A stretch of DNA of 64,000 bases from Bacillus sp. OV166 (GCF_900177675.1 NZ_FXWM01000002.1:412001-476000); one strand, 5' to 3'; positions 27,261 through 36,720 are shown, numbered from the stretch's first letter. A program made the numbers and translations. The notes: generated by a model from the letters alone, not told the origin.

Positions 27261-28115
27261 ATGTTTCAATATGATTTTATGCAACATGCTTTTGTAGCGG
27301 GAACGTTAGTTGCGATCATGTGCGGTGTAATTGGGGTCTATGTCATTGCAAGAGGCGTATCATTCATTGCCCACATGTTCTCAGAAATTGGATTCGCAGG
27401 AGCGTCGTTCGCAATTTATATGGGTTGGAACCCATTAAACGGTTTACTGCTTTTTACCACTGCTAGTGCATTGACAATTGGGCAATTGGGTACTAAAGTG
27501 TTCCGAAGAGATCTCACCATAAATGTAATTATAAGTATTTTTCTTGGACTTGGACTGCTTTTCTTATCCTTATCCACAAAGAATGCTTCAGCTGCATTTT
27601 CTATTCTCTTTGGTAGTGTGTTAAGTATCAGCACCCAGCAAGTTTTAGAGGTCTTAGGTTTATCCATCGGGGTATTGGTTTTGCTTTTAATAGGGTTTAA
27701 GATGTTAACCTTTGATTCCTTTGATCCTGTGGGGGCTGAGGCTGCAGGTTTGCCTGTTCGAGGAATTTCAATTTCCTTCTTGCTCATTCTCTCGATTGCA
27801 GTGGTTGGCGCTGTACAAATTGTAGGTGCCCTTCTTGTATTCACCCTGATGACCACGCCCGCAGCAGCAGCTCGTCATTTAAGCCAAAAGGTATCTCGTA
27901 TGATACTGTATTCTGTTCTCCTTGCTGTGGTTGGATTATGGTTGGGGCTAGTTATTGGATATTATACAAATCTACCAGTCAGTTTCTTTATTACTGCTAT
28001 ACAAGCAATCTTTTATTTTGCTGCACTAGGTTGGAGAAACTATCATGAGCGGATACGGACGAAAGAGTCATTAAATGAGACCAGTCAAAAGAAATTAACA
28101 TCTAAAATAAGTTAA
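27261..28115 (+). CDS. znuB: Zinc ABC transporter permease (ZnuB/AdcB)
   Basis: A 284-residue ABC-3 family permease with about eight helices. The N terminus MFQYDFMQHAFVAGTLVAIM is typical, as are VIARGVSFIAHMFSEIGFAG and AAGLPVRGISISFLLILSIAVV. It forms the membrane channel with ZnuC and a binding lipoprotein. An AGGAGGT site stands before the ATG. Confidence 0.9.
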   Translation: MFQYDFMQHAFVAGTLVAIMCGVIGVYVIARGVSFIAHMFSEIGFAGASFAIYMGWNPLNGLLLFTTASALTIGQLGTKVFRRDLTINVIISIFLGLGLLFLSLSTKNASAAFSILFGSVLSISTQQVLEVLGLSIGVLVLLLIGFKMLTFDSFDPVGAEAAGLPVRGISISFLLILSIAVVGAVQIVGALLVFTLMTTPAAAARHLSQKVSRMILYSVLLAVVGLWLGLVIGYYTNLPVSFFITAIQAIFYFAALGWRNYHERIRTKESLNETSQKKLTSKIS

Positions 28116-28151
28116 TTAAGGAATAAATATCTTAAATAGAGGAGAAATAAC

Positions 28152-29084
28152 ATGAAAAACAAAATTATGCAAAAAAAATGGTATTCACTCATAGCTGTAG
28201 GGTGTTCTGCTTCCCTTCTACTTCTGTCAGGTTGTGCTGATAATTCAAAAACAACAACTTCAGCACCAGCTACATCTGATACCAAAATTAAAATCGTTGC
28301 TGCTGAGAACTTTTACGGGGAAGTAGCAAAAGCTGTGGGCGGAAATCGTGTAGAAGTCACGTCGATATTGGATAATCCTAACGTTGATCCACATGATTAT
28401 GAACCTACTGCTGATACATCCAAGTTAGTCAATGATGCGCAAGTAATCGTGTATAATGGAGCTGGTTATGATGCGTGGATGGATAAGGTTATCAAATCTT
28501 CATCTTCTGCCAAATCAAAATCTTCAATCCTAGTGGCTGAGGACATCATGGGGGTAAAAGAAGGAGAAAATGAACACGTTTGGTATGACCCAGCAACCAT
28601 GCCTAAATTAGCAATCAAAATAGCAGATAAATTATCCAAACTGGATCCAACTCACAAGGAAGCTTTTAATCAAAGAGCACAATCTTATATAAAATCGCTT
28701 GATCCATTAAAAGAGAAAGTGCAAAAACTAAAGCAAGAATCTGCAACTAATATTGATGTTTCTGAACCAGTCTTTGACTATATGGCTAAAGCTTTAAACC
28801 TAAAGGTTAATAATTCAAAGTTTGCTAGAGCAATCGATGAGGGTACCGATCCTGCTCCATCGGATATTGTTTCTTTACAAAACGATTTAAAAGGAAAGAA
28901 AGTTCAATTATTTGTCCATAATATTCAAAATTCCACCCCGGTGGTAGATAATATAGTGAAACTTGCAAATTCCAATGGTACGCCAATTGTAAAGGTAACG
29001 GAGACTGAGCCAAAAGGGAAAAATTATCTGCAATGGATGATGGATCAATTGGACGATGTTGCTAAGGTACTAGACAAAAAGTAA
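28152..29084 (+). CDS. znuA: Zinc-binding lipoprotein (ZnuA/AdcA family)
   Basis: A 310-residue cluster A-I binding protein. The lipoprotein box LLLSGC places the anchor Cys near residue 28. Metal ligands probably include His in NPNVDPHDYEPT-like DPHDYEP, His in ENEHVWYDP and Asp/Glu in FARAIDEGTDPAP. The His-rich loop seen in many zinc members is absent, and EPVFDYMAKAL replaces the usual His-containing stretch, so selectivity is uncertain. It completes the znuCBA operon. A second, more classical ZnuA is at 30979-31914. Confidence 0.82.
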   Translation: MKNKIMQKKWYSLIAVGCSASLLLLSGCADNSKTTTSAPATSDTKIKIVAAENFYGEVAKAVGGNRVEVTSILDNPNVDPHDYEPTADTSKLVNDAQVIVYNGAGYDAWMDKVIKSSSSAKSKSSILVAEDIMGVKEGENEHVWYDPATMPKLAIKIADKLSKLDPTHKEAFNQRAQSYIKSLDPLKEKVQKLKQESATNIDVSEPVFDYMAKALNLKVNNSKFARAIDEGTDPAPSDIVSLQNDLKGKKVQLFVHNIQNSTPVVDNIVKLANSNGTPIVKVTETEPKGKNYLQWMMDQLDDVAKVLDKK

Positions 29085-29105
29085 CTTGGAGATGGTTAAA
29101 TAAAT

Positions 29106-29503
29106 GTGAATGATGCTCTACACCTGTTAAGGGTAAAGGGTACACTGGTAAAAGGGAATTGATGGTACATCGTATTTATTATAAAAAACGCTATATGTCT
29201 GCAAAGGAAGTATTGGGAGTTATGCAAAATGATTATCCAAACCTAAGCTTTCATACCATTTACCGGAATCTATCCCTATTTGAGGAACTTGGGATATTGG
29301 AATCGACGGAATTTGAAGGCGAAAAACTTTATCGTTTTGCTTGTTCGGATGAACATCACCATCATCATATTATTTGTACCATATGCCGGAAAACGATATC
29401 CTATGAGGGGTGTCCCATGAATACTATATTTAATGTACCAGATGGATTTGAGATTACAGGACATAAATTTGAAGTTTATGGTTATTGTAAATATTGTGCT
29501 TAG
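29106..29503 (+). pseudogene. zur: Zur/Fur-family zinc repressor, frameshifted near codon 16
   Basis: The main frame (from 29159) covers LMVHRIYYKKRYMSAKEVL to the end, with SFHTIYRNLSLFEELGIL, the HHHHH stretch, CTIC, CPM and GYCKYC of Zur. The N terminus lies upstream in another frame: VNDALHLLRVKG from a GTG at 29106. Near 29137-29143 the reading TGKRELMVHR returns if one base is restored. No good start exists in the main frame. So the local repressor is either inactivated by a one-base deletion or the sequence has an error. It directly follows znuA. Confidence 0.75.
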
Positions 29504-29556
29504 TAGATAAAAACTAAATCGAGTAGGAGAAGGTGATTTACACCCGACCTCTCACA

Positions 29557-29589
29557 GCACCCTACGTACCGTTCTGTATACAGCGTTCC
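29557..29589 (-). ncRNA. Domain V-like remnant of a group II intron
   Basis: The minus strand reads GGAACGCTGTATACAGAACG then GTACGTAGGGTGC, followed by TGTGAGAGG and, downstream, CTCCTACTCGA. This is the layout of domain V, VI and 3' end in the other introns here. No RT is present. Probably an intron 3' fragment. Confidence 0.45.
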
Positions 29590-30296
29590 ATTCAGATTAA
29601 GGCAGAAATTCATAATTAATATATTGGCTTTACGGCTCTCGATAACTTGAGTATCAGTTATCGAGGGTTTTCTGTAAGATTGAGCTACAGGCGATTCTCC
29701 AATATTTCTTTTTGTAGTTCCTCCTTTCGTATGCTTTGGATTCGGGAACACATTAGTCCAATTAGTTTCCTAAACTCTCGTCTTAAATTTCTTCGACTGT
29801 TTCAATACACATTCGAAACCTTCTTCTTATCCATTGATCAAATCTTTGATTTTACTATGTGTATTGGCTAAGGCAAAGTATCCGCGCCATCCCGTTATAA
29901 TAGCGGTTTAACATTTAAATTCATACTTATTAAACGCTTTATGTTCATATTTAGAAAATATTATAAAAGCTTCCTTGCTACTCTCTCCATCATTAGTTTC
30001 TAGTATTAAATTATAAACTACTTCTCTCAAGTCTTTATATTATATAGAGATGCTACTCCGTTACTTGAATAAGGAAAAAGCCACCGCAAAGTGGCACCGG
30101 GATCTTCAACTCTTGCACCTTATAGTTTAAGTACATTCTTCACAAACTTACTTTTTATATAATAAAAGAGTGTGCCATTAGCTTACTGATATGACCGCTA
30201 GTTTACCACATTGAATAAGGAATATTACCGGCCCAAAATTATTCAGATACCAACAGTTTTTCTTCTATACTGGGCTTTCAGTTAGGATTATTCCTT
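29590..30296. other. Non-coding region with hairpin and repeat copy
   Basis: CTCGATAACT (29638-29647) and AGTTATCGAG (29656-29665) form a perfect ten-base stem. A dispersed-repeat pair runs from 30055 to 30140 (CCGTTACTTGAATAAGGAAA and TTGCACCTTATAGTTTAAGT). Short frames in 29647-29871 look like shadows of decayed intron sequence, not genes. Confidence 0.45.
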
Positions 30297-30633
30297 TTAA
30301 TCTAAAACAGCCACTCCGATTACATCCTCAAATGCCACCGGTTTGAATTCGCCTGGCTTCACCTCGACCTGGAGCTGATGCGTTATCGGATTAATGGAAT
30401 GAATTTGGCCAGTCATTTCCTTTGTAAAGCCATCCGACCATACCGTTAGTTTCACTGCCAAGAGTATTCCATTGCATATGCAATGTTATGGTCAAATTCC
30501 TCCGTTTCGAATTCATCTAAAATCAGCTTTGCCATACGCTCTTGATCCTAAAACATTTCTCGCTGCATTTCAAATGCTAACGGCATGAATGATGCCGGCT
30601 GCAATTTAATTTTCCTCGGTCACGTATTGCCAT
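30297..30633 (-). pseudogene. YolD-like protein, degraded
   Basis: After AAGGAGGT, the frame starts MAIRDRGKLN, continues in pieces (MPLAFEMQREMF, a stop, AKLILDEFETEEFDH, a stop) and ends GQIHSINPITHQLQVEV, then FEDVIGVAVLD. This is the YolD-like family, usually encoded before a Y-family DNA polymerase (UvrX/YqjW) and induced by DNA damage. At least two stops and a frameshift break it, and no polymerase gene is next to it. Confidence 0.75.
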
Positions 30634-30671
30634 TTAGGTTACCTCCTTCATTTCATCACCCTTATTATACA

Positions 30672-30686
30672 CAAACAAATGTTCTG
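30672..30686. promoter_or_regulatory. LexA-type box before YolD-like remnant
   Basis: CAAACAAATGTTCTG is close to the Bacillus LexA operator CGAACNNNNGTTCG, 39 bases upstream of the start codon of a gene type that LexA often controls. Confidence 0.5.
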
Positions 30687-30703
30687 TATCATACAAAAAT
30701 AAA

Positions 30704-30776
30704 AAACGCCTGGTTAGGCGTCAAAAACTGCTCTTCTATAACTAAAGCACCCTTTAGTTCAATAAGAAAAGCAATC
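30704..30776. terminator. Hairpin ACGCC/GGCGT and a dispersed-repeat copy
   Basis: AAAAAACGCC, TGGTTA, GGCGTCAAAAA is a short GC stem. CTAAAGCACCCTTTAGTTCA followed by ATAAGAAAAGCAATCC (30734-30770) is a copy of the dispersed repeat. Nothing else is evident up to 30978. Confidence 0.45.
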
Positions 30777-30978
30777 CTTATTTAAGAATCTCGCTCGATA
30801 ATTGAAGATAGTTCGCGATGCGAGGCTATTGTTTAACATCTTACATATTTGCGTTTGAAACCAAGCTGACCTTTATCTACTTCCTTTTGAATACTTTCAG
30901 AAGCGAGTAAGAAACTGCTTTTTTTCTTGTCCCGTTTGACTTCTACTTAGGATATATTACCCTAGCGTCATAGGAGTA

Positions 30979-31914
30979 TTACTCTAAAATAGATAGTTTT
31001 AAGGCCTCAAGATTTTTTTTCATAACATCGATAAAGTCTAATCCTTTTTCTTGCTCTTCTTTAGTTAATCCTTCTAATGGATTTAAAACTTCAGTTTTAG
31101 CACCTATTTCATTAGCTAACGTTTGTGCCACTTTAGAAGAAGTAAGTCCCTCAAAATAAATTACCTTTACATTTTTCTTCTTCGTTACTTCCGCTAATTC
31201 TTTCAATTTCCCTAGGGTTGGTTCTACATCTGGGGATAATCCTGCTATCGGGATTTGAGCTAAACCGTATTGTTTTGCTAAATATCCAAATGCTGCATGT
31301 TGTGTCACAAATTCTTTTTTCTTCGCCTTATCAATTGTCTCTTTGTATAAGCGATCTAAATCAGCAAGTTGGGATTTAAAATCTACTGCGTTATTTTCAT
31401 ACTGTTTTTTATTGTTTGGATCTAGCTGTTCTAGAGCCTTAGCAATAGTATCGACCTCCTGCTGGGCTAACACAGGAGAAAGCCAGACATGTGGATCTTT
31501 TGAAGATGCATGAGAATGATTTTCATCCTCTGATTCTAGTGCATTCATCAATTCGATCCCCTTTGAAGCCTCTACAACAGTTAAATTTGAATCATTAATA
31601 CTCTTAAGTACTTTTTCAGTCCAACTTTCAAAGTAACGGCTATTGTAGATAAACATATCTGCGTCTTGAATTTTAGCCATATCCTTTGCAGTTGGCTCCC
31701 AATCATGTGGTTCTGCACCGTTCGGTATTAATAACTCAACATTTGCTGAACTACCAGCCACTTTTTGGGTAAAATAATACATTGGATAGAACGTGGTGAC
31801 AATTTGTAATTTTTTTGTTCCTTCACTAGCCTTTTCACCCTTTGTCTGCGCAGCATTGGAACAGCCACTTATCACCATCAGAAAAATAATTATAGGGCAT
31901 AGTAGTCTTTTCAT
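30979..31914 (-). CDS. Second zinc-binding lipoprotein (AdcA/ZnuA family)
   Basis: A 311-residue cluster A-I metal-binding lipoprotein with signal MKRLLCPIIIFLMVISGCSN. Candidate zinc ligands are His in GAEPHDWEP, His in KDPHVWLSP and His in FVTQHAAFGYLA, with an acidic/His loop (ESEDENHSHASSKD) between, which is the classical zinc type. It is monocistronic and divergent from the YcgR-like permease, with two Zur boxes between them. It probably feeds the ZnuCB transporter at 26441-28115. Confidence 0.88.
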   Translation of the reverse strand: MKRLLCPIIIFLMVISGCSNAAQTKGEKASEGTKKLQIVTTFYPMYYFTQKVAGSSANVELLIPNGAEPHDWEPTAKDMAKIQDADMFIYNSRYFESWTEKVLKSINDSNLTVVEASKGIELMNALESEDENHSHASSKDPHVWLSPVLAQQEVDTIAKALEQLDPNNKKQYENNAVDFKSQLADLDRLYKETIDKAKKKEFVTQHAAFGYLAKQYGLAQIPIAGLSPDVEPTLGKLKELAEVTKKKNVKVIYFEGLTSSKVAQTLANEIGAKTEVLNPLEGLTKEEQEKGLDFIDVMKKNLEALKLSILE

Positions 31915-31944
31915 GGTCTATTTCCCCTTCCAAAAATATTCTTT

Positions 31945-32031
31945 AATTAGGAATTATTACGATTTAAAATGAATAATTATTTCGTATAATAACAGTTTAT
32001 TAGATTTAACAAATCGTAATTGTTACGAATT
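31945..32031. promoter_or_regulatory. Two Zur boxes in a divergent promoter region
   Basis: AATTAGGAATTATTACGATT at 31945-31964 serves the second znuA. AAATCGTAATTGTTACGAAT at 32011-32030 serves the permease pair. Both half-sites of the second are nearly perfect. Confidence 0.85.
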
Positions 32032-32140
32032 GTATCTTATAACGATTAATTATTTATGTCAATATCAAATTTAATGAAATTATCTCACTGAGGTGCATAT
32101 CAATATGATAGGGACGATAGATTTAAGGAGGTATATTTGT

Positions 32141-33148
32141 ATGACCTATTTAAATAAGCTGCTAAAGGATTGCTTATGTATACTACTATTTTGTTTTTTC
32201 ATGTTGCTCTTTCTTTTTGGAGAGGAAATAAAAAACATATCTTTTTTTAATAGAATCCCAAGTTCTTTTTTTAATATAAATACGATTTTCCTAAGTATTA
32301 TTTTAGAAGCAATTCCTTTTATTTTGTTAGGAGTCTTTGTATCAGCAATTATTCAATCATTTGTCTCCGAAAATGCAATCCGAAAGATATTGCCTCGTAA
32401 TGCCTATCTAGCCGTCATACCAGCTGGATTGTTAGGGGTCATCTTTCCTATTTGCGAGTGTGCCATCATTCCTGTTGTTCGCAGGTTAATTAAGAAGGGA
32501 ATGCCTTCGCATGTTGGCGTTGTCTTTATGCTAAGTGCTCCGATTATAAACCCTGTCGTCTATGCTTCCACCTATTTCGCTTTTAAAAGTACACCCTATA
32601 TTGCAAATGCCAGGATGCTTGTAGGGTTTATTAGTTCTATCATCATTGGATTAATCATTTACCGACAATTTAAGGGGGAAAATATCTTAAAAACAAAAGA
32701 AGAAGGTCATCATCATGAACACCATCACCATCATCCAAAAGGAAATAAATTCCTAGAAACGTTATACCATGCCAGTGATGAATTATTTGATACTGGAAAA
32801 TATTTATTCATAGGAGCGTTCCTTGCAAGTCTATTTCAGGCTTTCTTAGACCGCAATATCCTCTTATCCATAGGGACAAGCACAAGCTTGGCACCAGGAG
32901 TTATGATGGGCTTTGCCTATGTCCTTTCAGTGTGTTCTTCAGCAGATGCCTTTGTAGCTTCTTCATTCGGTTCTACCTTTACGGAAGGAGCACTTCTTGC
33001 TTTTTTAGTCTTTGGACCAATGATTGACATAAAAAACACCTTAATGTTATTCGCCTATTTTAAGAAAAGATTTGTCTTATTTTTACTGTTGGTAACGCCA
33101 ATTGTTGTTTATTTATCTGTCTATATCTTTCAGCTATTTTTTATCTAG
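32141..33148 (+). CDS. YcgR-type permease with His-rich loop
   Basis: Start set at ATG 32141, preceded by AAGGAGGT, giving about 335 residues (an upstream in-frame start at 32093 lacks a binding site). Motifs CECAIIPVVRRLIKKGMP and LSVCSSADAFVASSFGS match the UPF0718 family. Between the halves is a cytoplasmic loop EEGHHHEHHHHHHPKG, probably metal-sensing or loading, missing from the paralogue at 24892-25905. A Zur box and an immediate YcgQ partner support a zinc-limitation role; the substrate is unknown. Confidence 0.85.
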   Translation: MTYLNKLLKDCLCILLFCFFMLLFLFGEEIKNISFFNRIPSSFFNINTIFLSIILEAIPFILLGVFVSAIIQSFVSENAIRKILPRNAYLAVIPAGLLGVIFPICECAIIPVVRRLIKKGMPSHVGVVFMLSAPIINPVVYASTYFAFKSTPYIANARMLVGFISSIIIGLIIYRQFKGENILKTKEEGHHHEHHHHHPKGNKFLETLYHASDELFDTGKYLFIGAFLASLFQAFLDRNILLSIGTSTSLAPGVMMGFAYVLSVCSSADAFVASSFGSTFTEGALLAFLVFGPMIDIKNTLMLFAYFKKRFVLFLLLVTPIVVYLSVYIFQLFFI

Positions 33149-33158
33149 GGGGTGTACG

Positions 33159-34097
33159 ATGAAAAAGACAAAAGCAGTACATGATTTCTCCTTCCATCAT
33201 CTTATCAGGGGAATCATTCTAATTGGGTTTATGTTACTCTTATTTAAATTGCTTCTTACAAATAACATCTCTCTTTTGATCGCACCTAAAATGCTTCGTT
33301 TTATTTACTTCACTCTATTTGTATTACTTATTTTAGGAATTCTTTTGATCATTAGAGCAACTTCGGAACAGAAACATTCTTATCATTGTGAATGTGACGG
33401 TGAACATTCCTACCCAACTTCAATAGGGAAAGGTCTATTTCTATATCTATTATTTATTATCCCTATAACCACGGGCTTTCTTTTCGGAAACAATGTGTTG
33501 GATAGCTCTGTGGCGATGAACCGAACCATCAAACTTGGATCGAGTTCACAGGACACTAATCAAATCAAGACTGTTAAAGGCAATGAAAAATCAGAAAAAA
33601 CAAAATCTACTTCTGATACCAATAAAACCAGTTTCACAGCAGATACCAAAAATAATCTCGATAATCAACCTGAGCCTTTAACTATAAAGGAATACGACAA
33701 ATTAAAAAATGACATGGTCCAGACAAAGAAAATAAATATTAATGATCAGCTTTATGTGCCAATGATGACTATCATTCAAGACAATCTTCCAAGTATGATT
33801 GGTAAAACTGTTTCCACAAAAGGGTTTGTTTATAGAGAAAAGAATTTCATGCAAAATCAAATCATAGTTGCTCGATTTGGAATTTCTTGTTGTGTTGCAG
33901 ATGCATCAGTCTATGGAATTATGGCAAGTGGTAATGTAGCAACCTTACCGAAAGATAAATGGGTACAAGTAACTGGAACGATTGAGCAAACCCAATATGA
34001 TGGGGGTACTATTCCAACTATTAATATAAAGCAGATTTCAAAAATTGCTGCACCAAAGCAGCCATATGTATTTGATGTAGGAATTAAGATTGAGTAA
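33159..34097 (+). CDS. YcgQ-type membrane protein (TIGR03943/DUF1980)
   Basis: Start set at ATG 33159 after GGGGGTG, giving about 312 residues (a longer frame from 33102 overlaps the permease). Two N-terminal helix pairs flank a metal-binding-looking loop (HSYHCECDGEHSYP). A charged, low-complexity linker of about 60 residues follows, then a soluble beta-rich domain with KTVSTKGFVYRE, ISCCVADASVYG and DKWVQVTGTIE, an OB-fold-like pattern. It is the partner of the permease 11 bases upstream. Confidence 0.85.
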   Translation: MKKTKAVHDFSFHHLIRGIILIGFMLLLFKLLLTNNISLLIAPKMLRFIYFTLFVLLILGILLIIRATSEQKHSYHCECDGEHSYPTSIGKGLFLYLLFIIPITTGFLFGNNVLDSSVAMNRTIKLGSSSQDTNQIKTVKGNEKSEKTKSTSDTNKTSFTADTKNNLDNQPEPLTIKEYDKLKNDMVQTKKININDQLYVPMMTIIQDNLPSMIGKTVSTKGFVYREKNFMQNQIIVARFGISCCVADASVYGIMASGNVATLPKDKWVQVTGTIEQTQYDGGTIPTINIKQISKIAAPKQPYVFDVGIKIE

Positions 34098-34222
34098 TCA
34101 CAATATTATTTGAAACAAAAAATTAATTGCCTGATCAATACCTGTTAAATAATGTTAACTAGTATTATCAGGTTTCTCTATTTATTTAAACATTAATGTA
34201 TATTTCGCATGTCCTTCTTAAA

Positions 34223-36720
34223 CTAGTCGAGTAGAAGGGAGCCTTTCTACCTTGCGGTAGATGTACTCCACCCTCCGGGTAGAAAAGTTGCCCAATTGGC
34301 GACTCAAACCCCCACAGAACCCGGCGTGCGGATTTCCCGCACCGGGCTCTTCAGAAATTGCTTCACAGTTTCGCGTACATTTTTAATTCCGAAAATGGAA
34401 TTGAAAGTTTAGGACGCTTTAGAGGAAAAAACGACTTAATCTTATTGAACTTTTCCCACGTTATATAGCTCTTTTGGCTTCTACTACTTAACATTCTTCT
34501 CCAATAACGTTCCGTAATTTTATAGATTTTTGTTATTGACCGAAGATTGCCAGCCATACCATAGTAATTGTAATGACCTCTAAGAATTTGATTTATCTTC
34601 TCAACTTGGTCTTTTATAGACCAATGTCTGATAGTACGAAGTACTTCTTGGATTTTATTTACACTTCGCTTAAATCTGGTCTTCTCGGTTTTCCTACCTA
34701 CCATGAAATTACCCTTACGGTTTTTTGTACAATAATGTGTAAAACCTAGGAAATAGATCGTTTCTAATTTCTTTCCTTTTTGCAGGGCATGTTTACTGGC
34801 AAACCGTCCAAACTCTACTAACCTAGTCTTATTAGGTTCAAGCTCTAATGAGAATTTCCTTAATCTTTTCACAAGGACTTTCCCAAACCTTATTGCATCT
34901 GAACGATATTGAAAACACACTACAAAATCATCGATATATCTTATTAGATATGACTCTCCTTTGAGTCTTGGTTTTATTGCTTTCTCAAACCACAAATCCA
35001 ATACATAGTGAAGATAAATGTTACTTAATAGTACACTAATTGAACCACCTTGCGGTGTTCCAGTTTCACTGGCATAAATATCCTTACCTTCCATTACACC
35101 TGCTTTTAACCATCTTTTAATCAGACTAATAATTCTAGGATCACCAATCCTATGTTGCACGAATTTAATTATCCAATCATGGTCTAAGGTTCCAAAGAAG
35201 TTCTTCAGGTCGGCTTCCAGCACCCAGCTAACTTTCTTCCCTGAAATAATCTCATTAAGGGTAGCTAAGGCATTATGTGCTCCCCTATTTGGCCTACCAC
35301 CGTATGAACAATTTAGAAAGTCTTGTTCATAAATTGATGAAAGTACCGTTGCTGTACTTCTTTGTAAAGCTCTATCTGCCACCGAAGGTACTCCGATCGG
35401 TCGTTTTTCTACTTTCCCAGGTTTAGGTATCCAGACCCTTCTTACTGCTGGAGGTTTATAGCTATGTCTGTAGATTGAATTCATCATATCTCCAACCCAA
35501 TTTTCAAACTCAATTATAGCCATATCCCTTGAGGTACCATCAATGCCAGGTGAAGTGTTCTTTGGCATATGGTTTAAACTAGTCCAAATCAACTCTTTTG
35601 TAATGTGATGTGCTAATGATGTAAATTGTAGTTTTTCATCTTGTTGAGCTTTTACTGCTATTCTCTCTAATCCTGTTGTCATGATTGGTTTCTCCTTACT
35701 TTGAATTAAGGACCGAAATCTTCCATTGAATGAAGCTCATGTTTCCTTAGATTGATTCAATTTCCGCTAACCGCTTCCCCATGTAATAGGCTCTCCCTAT
35801 CTCAGAGTACTATCAGTTAGTAAGACTTCCAATAAACCATCGAATTCTCCTTGCTTTGTGGGCTTGTTGAATTCTTATCTATATGTTATAGAAGTTTATT
35901 GGATCTCCCTTGTTCCCAAAGGAATCCATTGATGACATGCCGTAGGTACGAATCCCGGGAGTAACGATAATACCCTTGCCTATAGCGGTTATTTCATTGT
36001 TGCCTTCCCCATTGAGAGAAAAGGTCGGCTACTCCACATCACGTTTAATTTCGGGACTAATTATCCTTTTCACTTTATTCCGGCCTGCCATCTTCCTGTC
36101 TACGCTTCGCAGTACACGTTACCGTGTACCACGCAAGACTCGGTACAAGACTGCTGGCTAAGCATTATCTAGACGACTATCTCAAGTCGTATGTATTCCT
36201 TGAGCTTTCAAGGCGCAACCCTCACAGAACCGTGCTTGCGCTATTCACGCACACGGCTCCTCCTAGTTACCATTCATAAAATGTAGCTAATCTCTTAGAT
36301 TCAGATTTTGCTAATTCTGCTATCCTTAGTAGTTTTGTTTCCATTTATCCCTACCTCTGAGTGTAGTAAATGTTTCCCTAGTAAGGGCGATAACTGGTAG
36401 CTAGCCTTTCCTCCATCGGCATTACCCAACTTCATTGGTACTACGCTGCTATCCGACTCCCTACACAGCATTTGGTTTCCTTGCTTTTTATCGCTTGTAC
36501 ACCATACTCTTCTAACAAGAAAAGACCGGTAGGGTCTCCCGAGTTGCCGTATCATATCGATGTGTAACGTGCCAAGGTCTCTGACTCCAGAGAGGTTTTA
36601 TCCATCTTGCCCTTAACGAAGGATAAAATGTAGCTTTCTGCTGCAGGTAAGGCATCAGCCCTCTCGATTTACTAACATTATGGAGCTCAATCCCTTCAAC
36701 CATTTGGCTTTCGGCCCGCC
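34223..36720 (-). mobile_element. Composite group II intron, copy 2, 5'-truncated
   Basis: Same order as 3143-5770. The interior looks identical by eye, including the RT and both domain V hairpins (34317-34349 and 36227-36259). Base differences are confined to the last 70 bases on the 3' side and to about 36640-36710. Homology stops at 36720, so the outermost 128-130 bases of the 5' end are missing here. It lies directly downstream of the YcgQ-like gene. Confidence 0.8.
34363..35682 (-). CDS. ltrA: Group II intron-encoded reverse transcriptase/maturase (copy 2)
   Basis: Identical over all 439 residues to the protein at 3284-4603: RT core with YIDD at 249-252, maturase domain, no endonuclease domain. 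Complete identity, including surrounding non-coding intron sequence, points to very recent movement or gene conversion between the two loci. Confidence 0.93.
   Translation of the reverse strand: MTTGLERIAVKAQQDEKLQFTSLAHHITKELIWTSLNHMPKNTSPGIDGTSRDMAIIEFENWVGDMMNSIYRHSYKPPAVRRVWIPKPGKVEKRPIGVPSVADRALQRSTATVLSSIYEQDFLNCSYGGRPNRGAHNALATLNEIISGKKVSWVLEADLKNFFGTLDHDWIIKFVQHRIGDPRIISLIKRWLKAGVMEGKDIYASETGTPQGGSISVLLSNIYLHYVLDLWFEKAIKPRLKGESYLIRYIDDFVVCFQYRSDAIRFGKVLVKRLRKFSLELEPNKTRLVEFGRFASKHALQKGKKLETIYFLGFTHYCTKNRKGNFMVGRKTEKTRFKRSVNKIQEVLRTIRHWSIKDQVEKINQILRGHYNYYGMAGNLRSITKIYKITERYWRRMLSSRSQKSYITWEKFNKIKSFFPLKRPKLSIPFSELKMYAKL

Noticed and set aside
29500..29871. Frames on both strands around 29.5-29.9 kb
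   Set aside because: They overlap a domain V-like hairpin and a perfect stem-loop, and show no protein-family character on either strand.
32093..32140. Upstream in-frame start for the YcgR-like permease
   Set aside because: It has no ribosome binding site, whereas AAGGAGGT precedes the ATG at 32141, which also gives the usual family N terminus.
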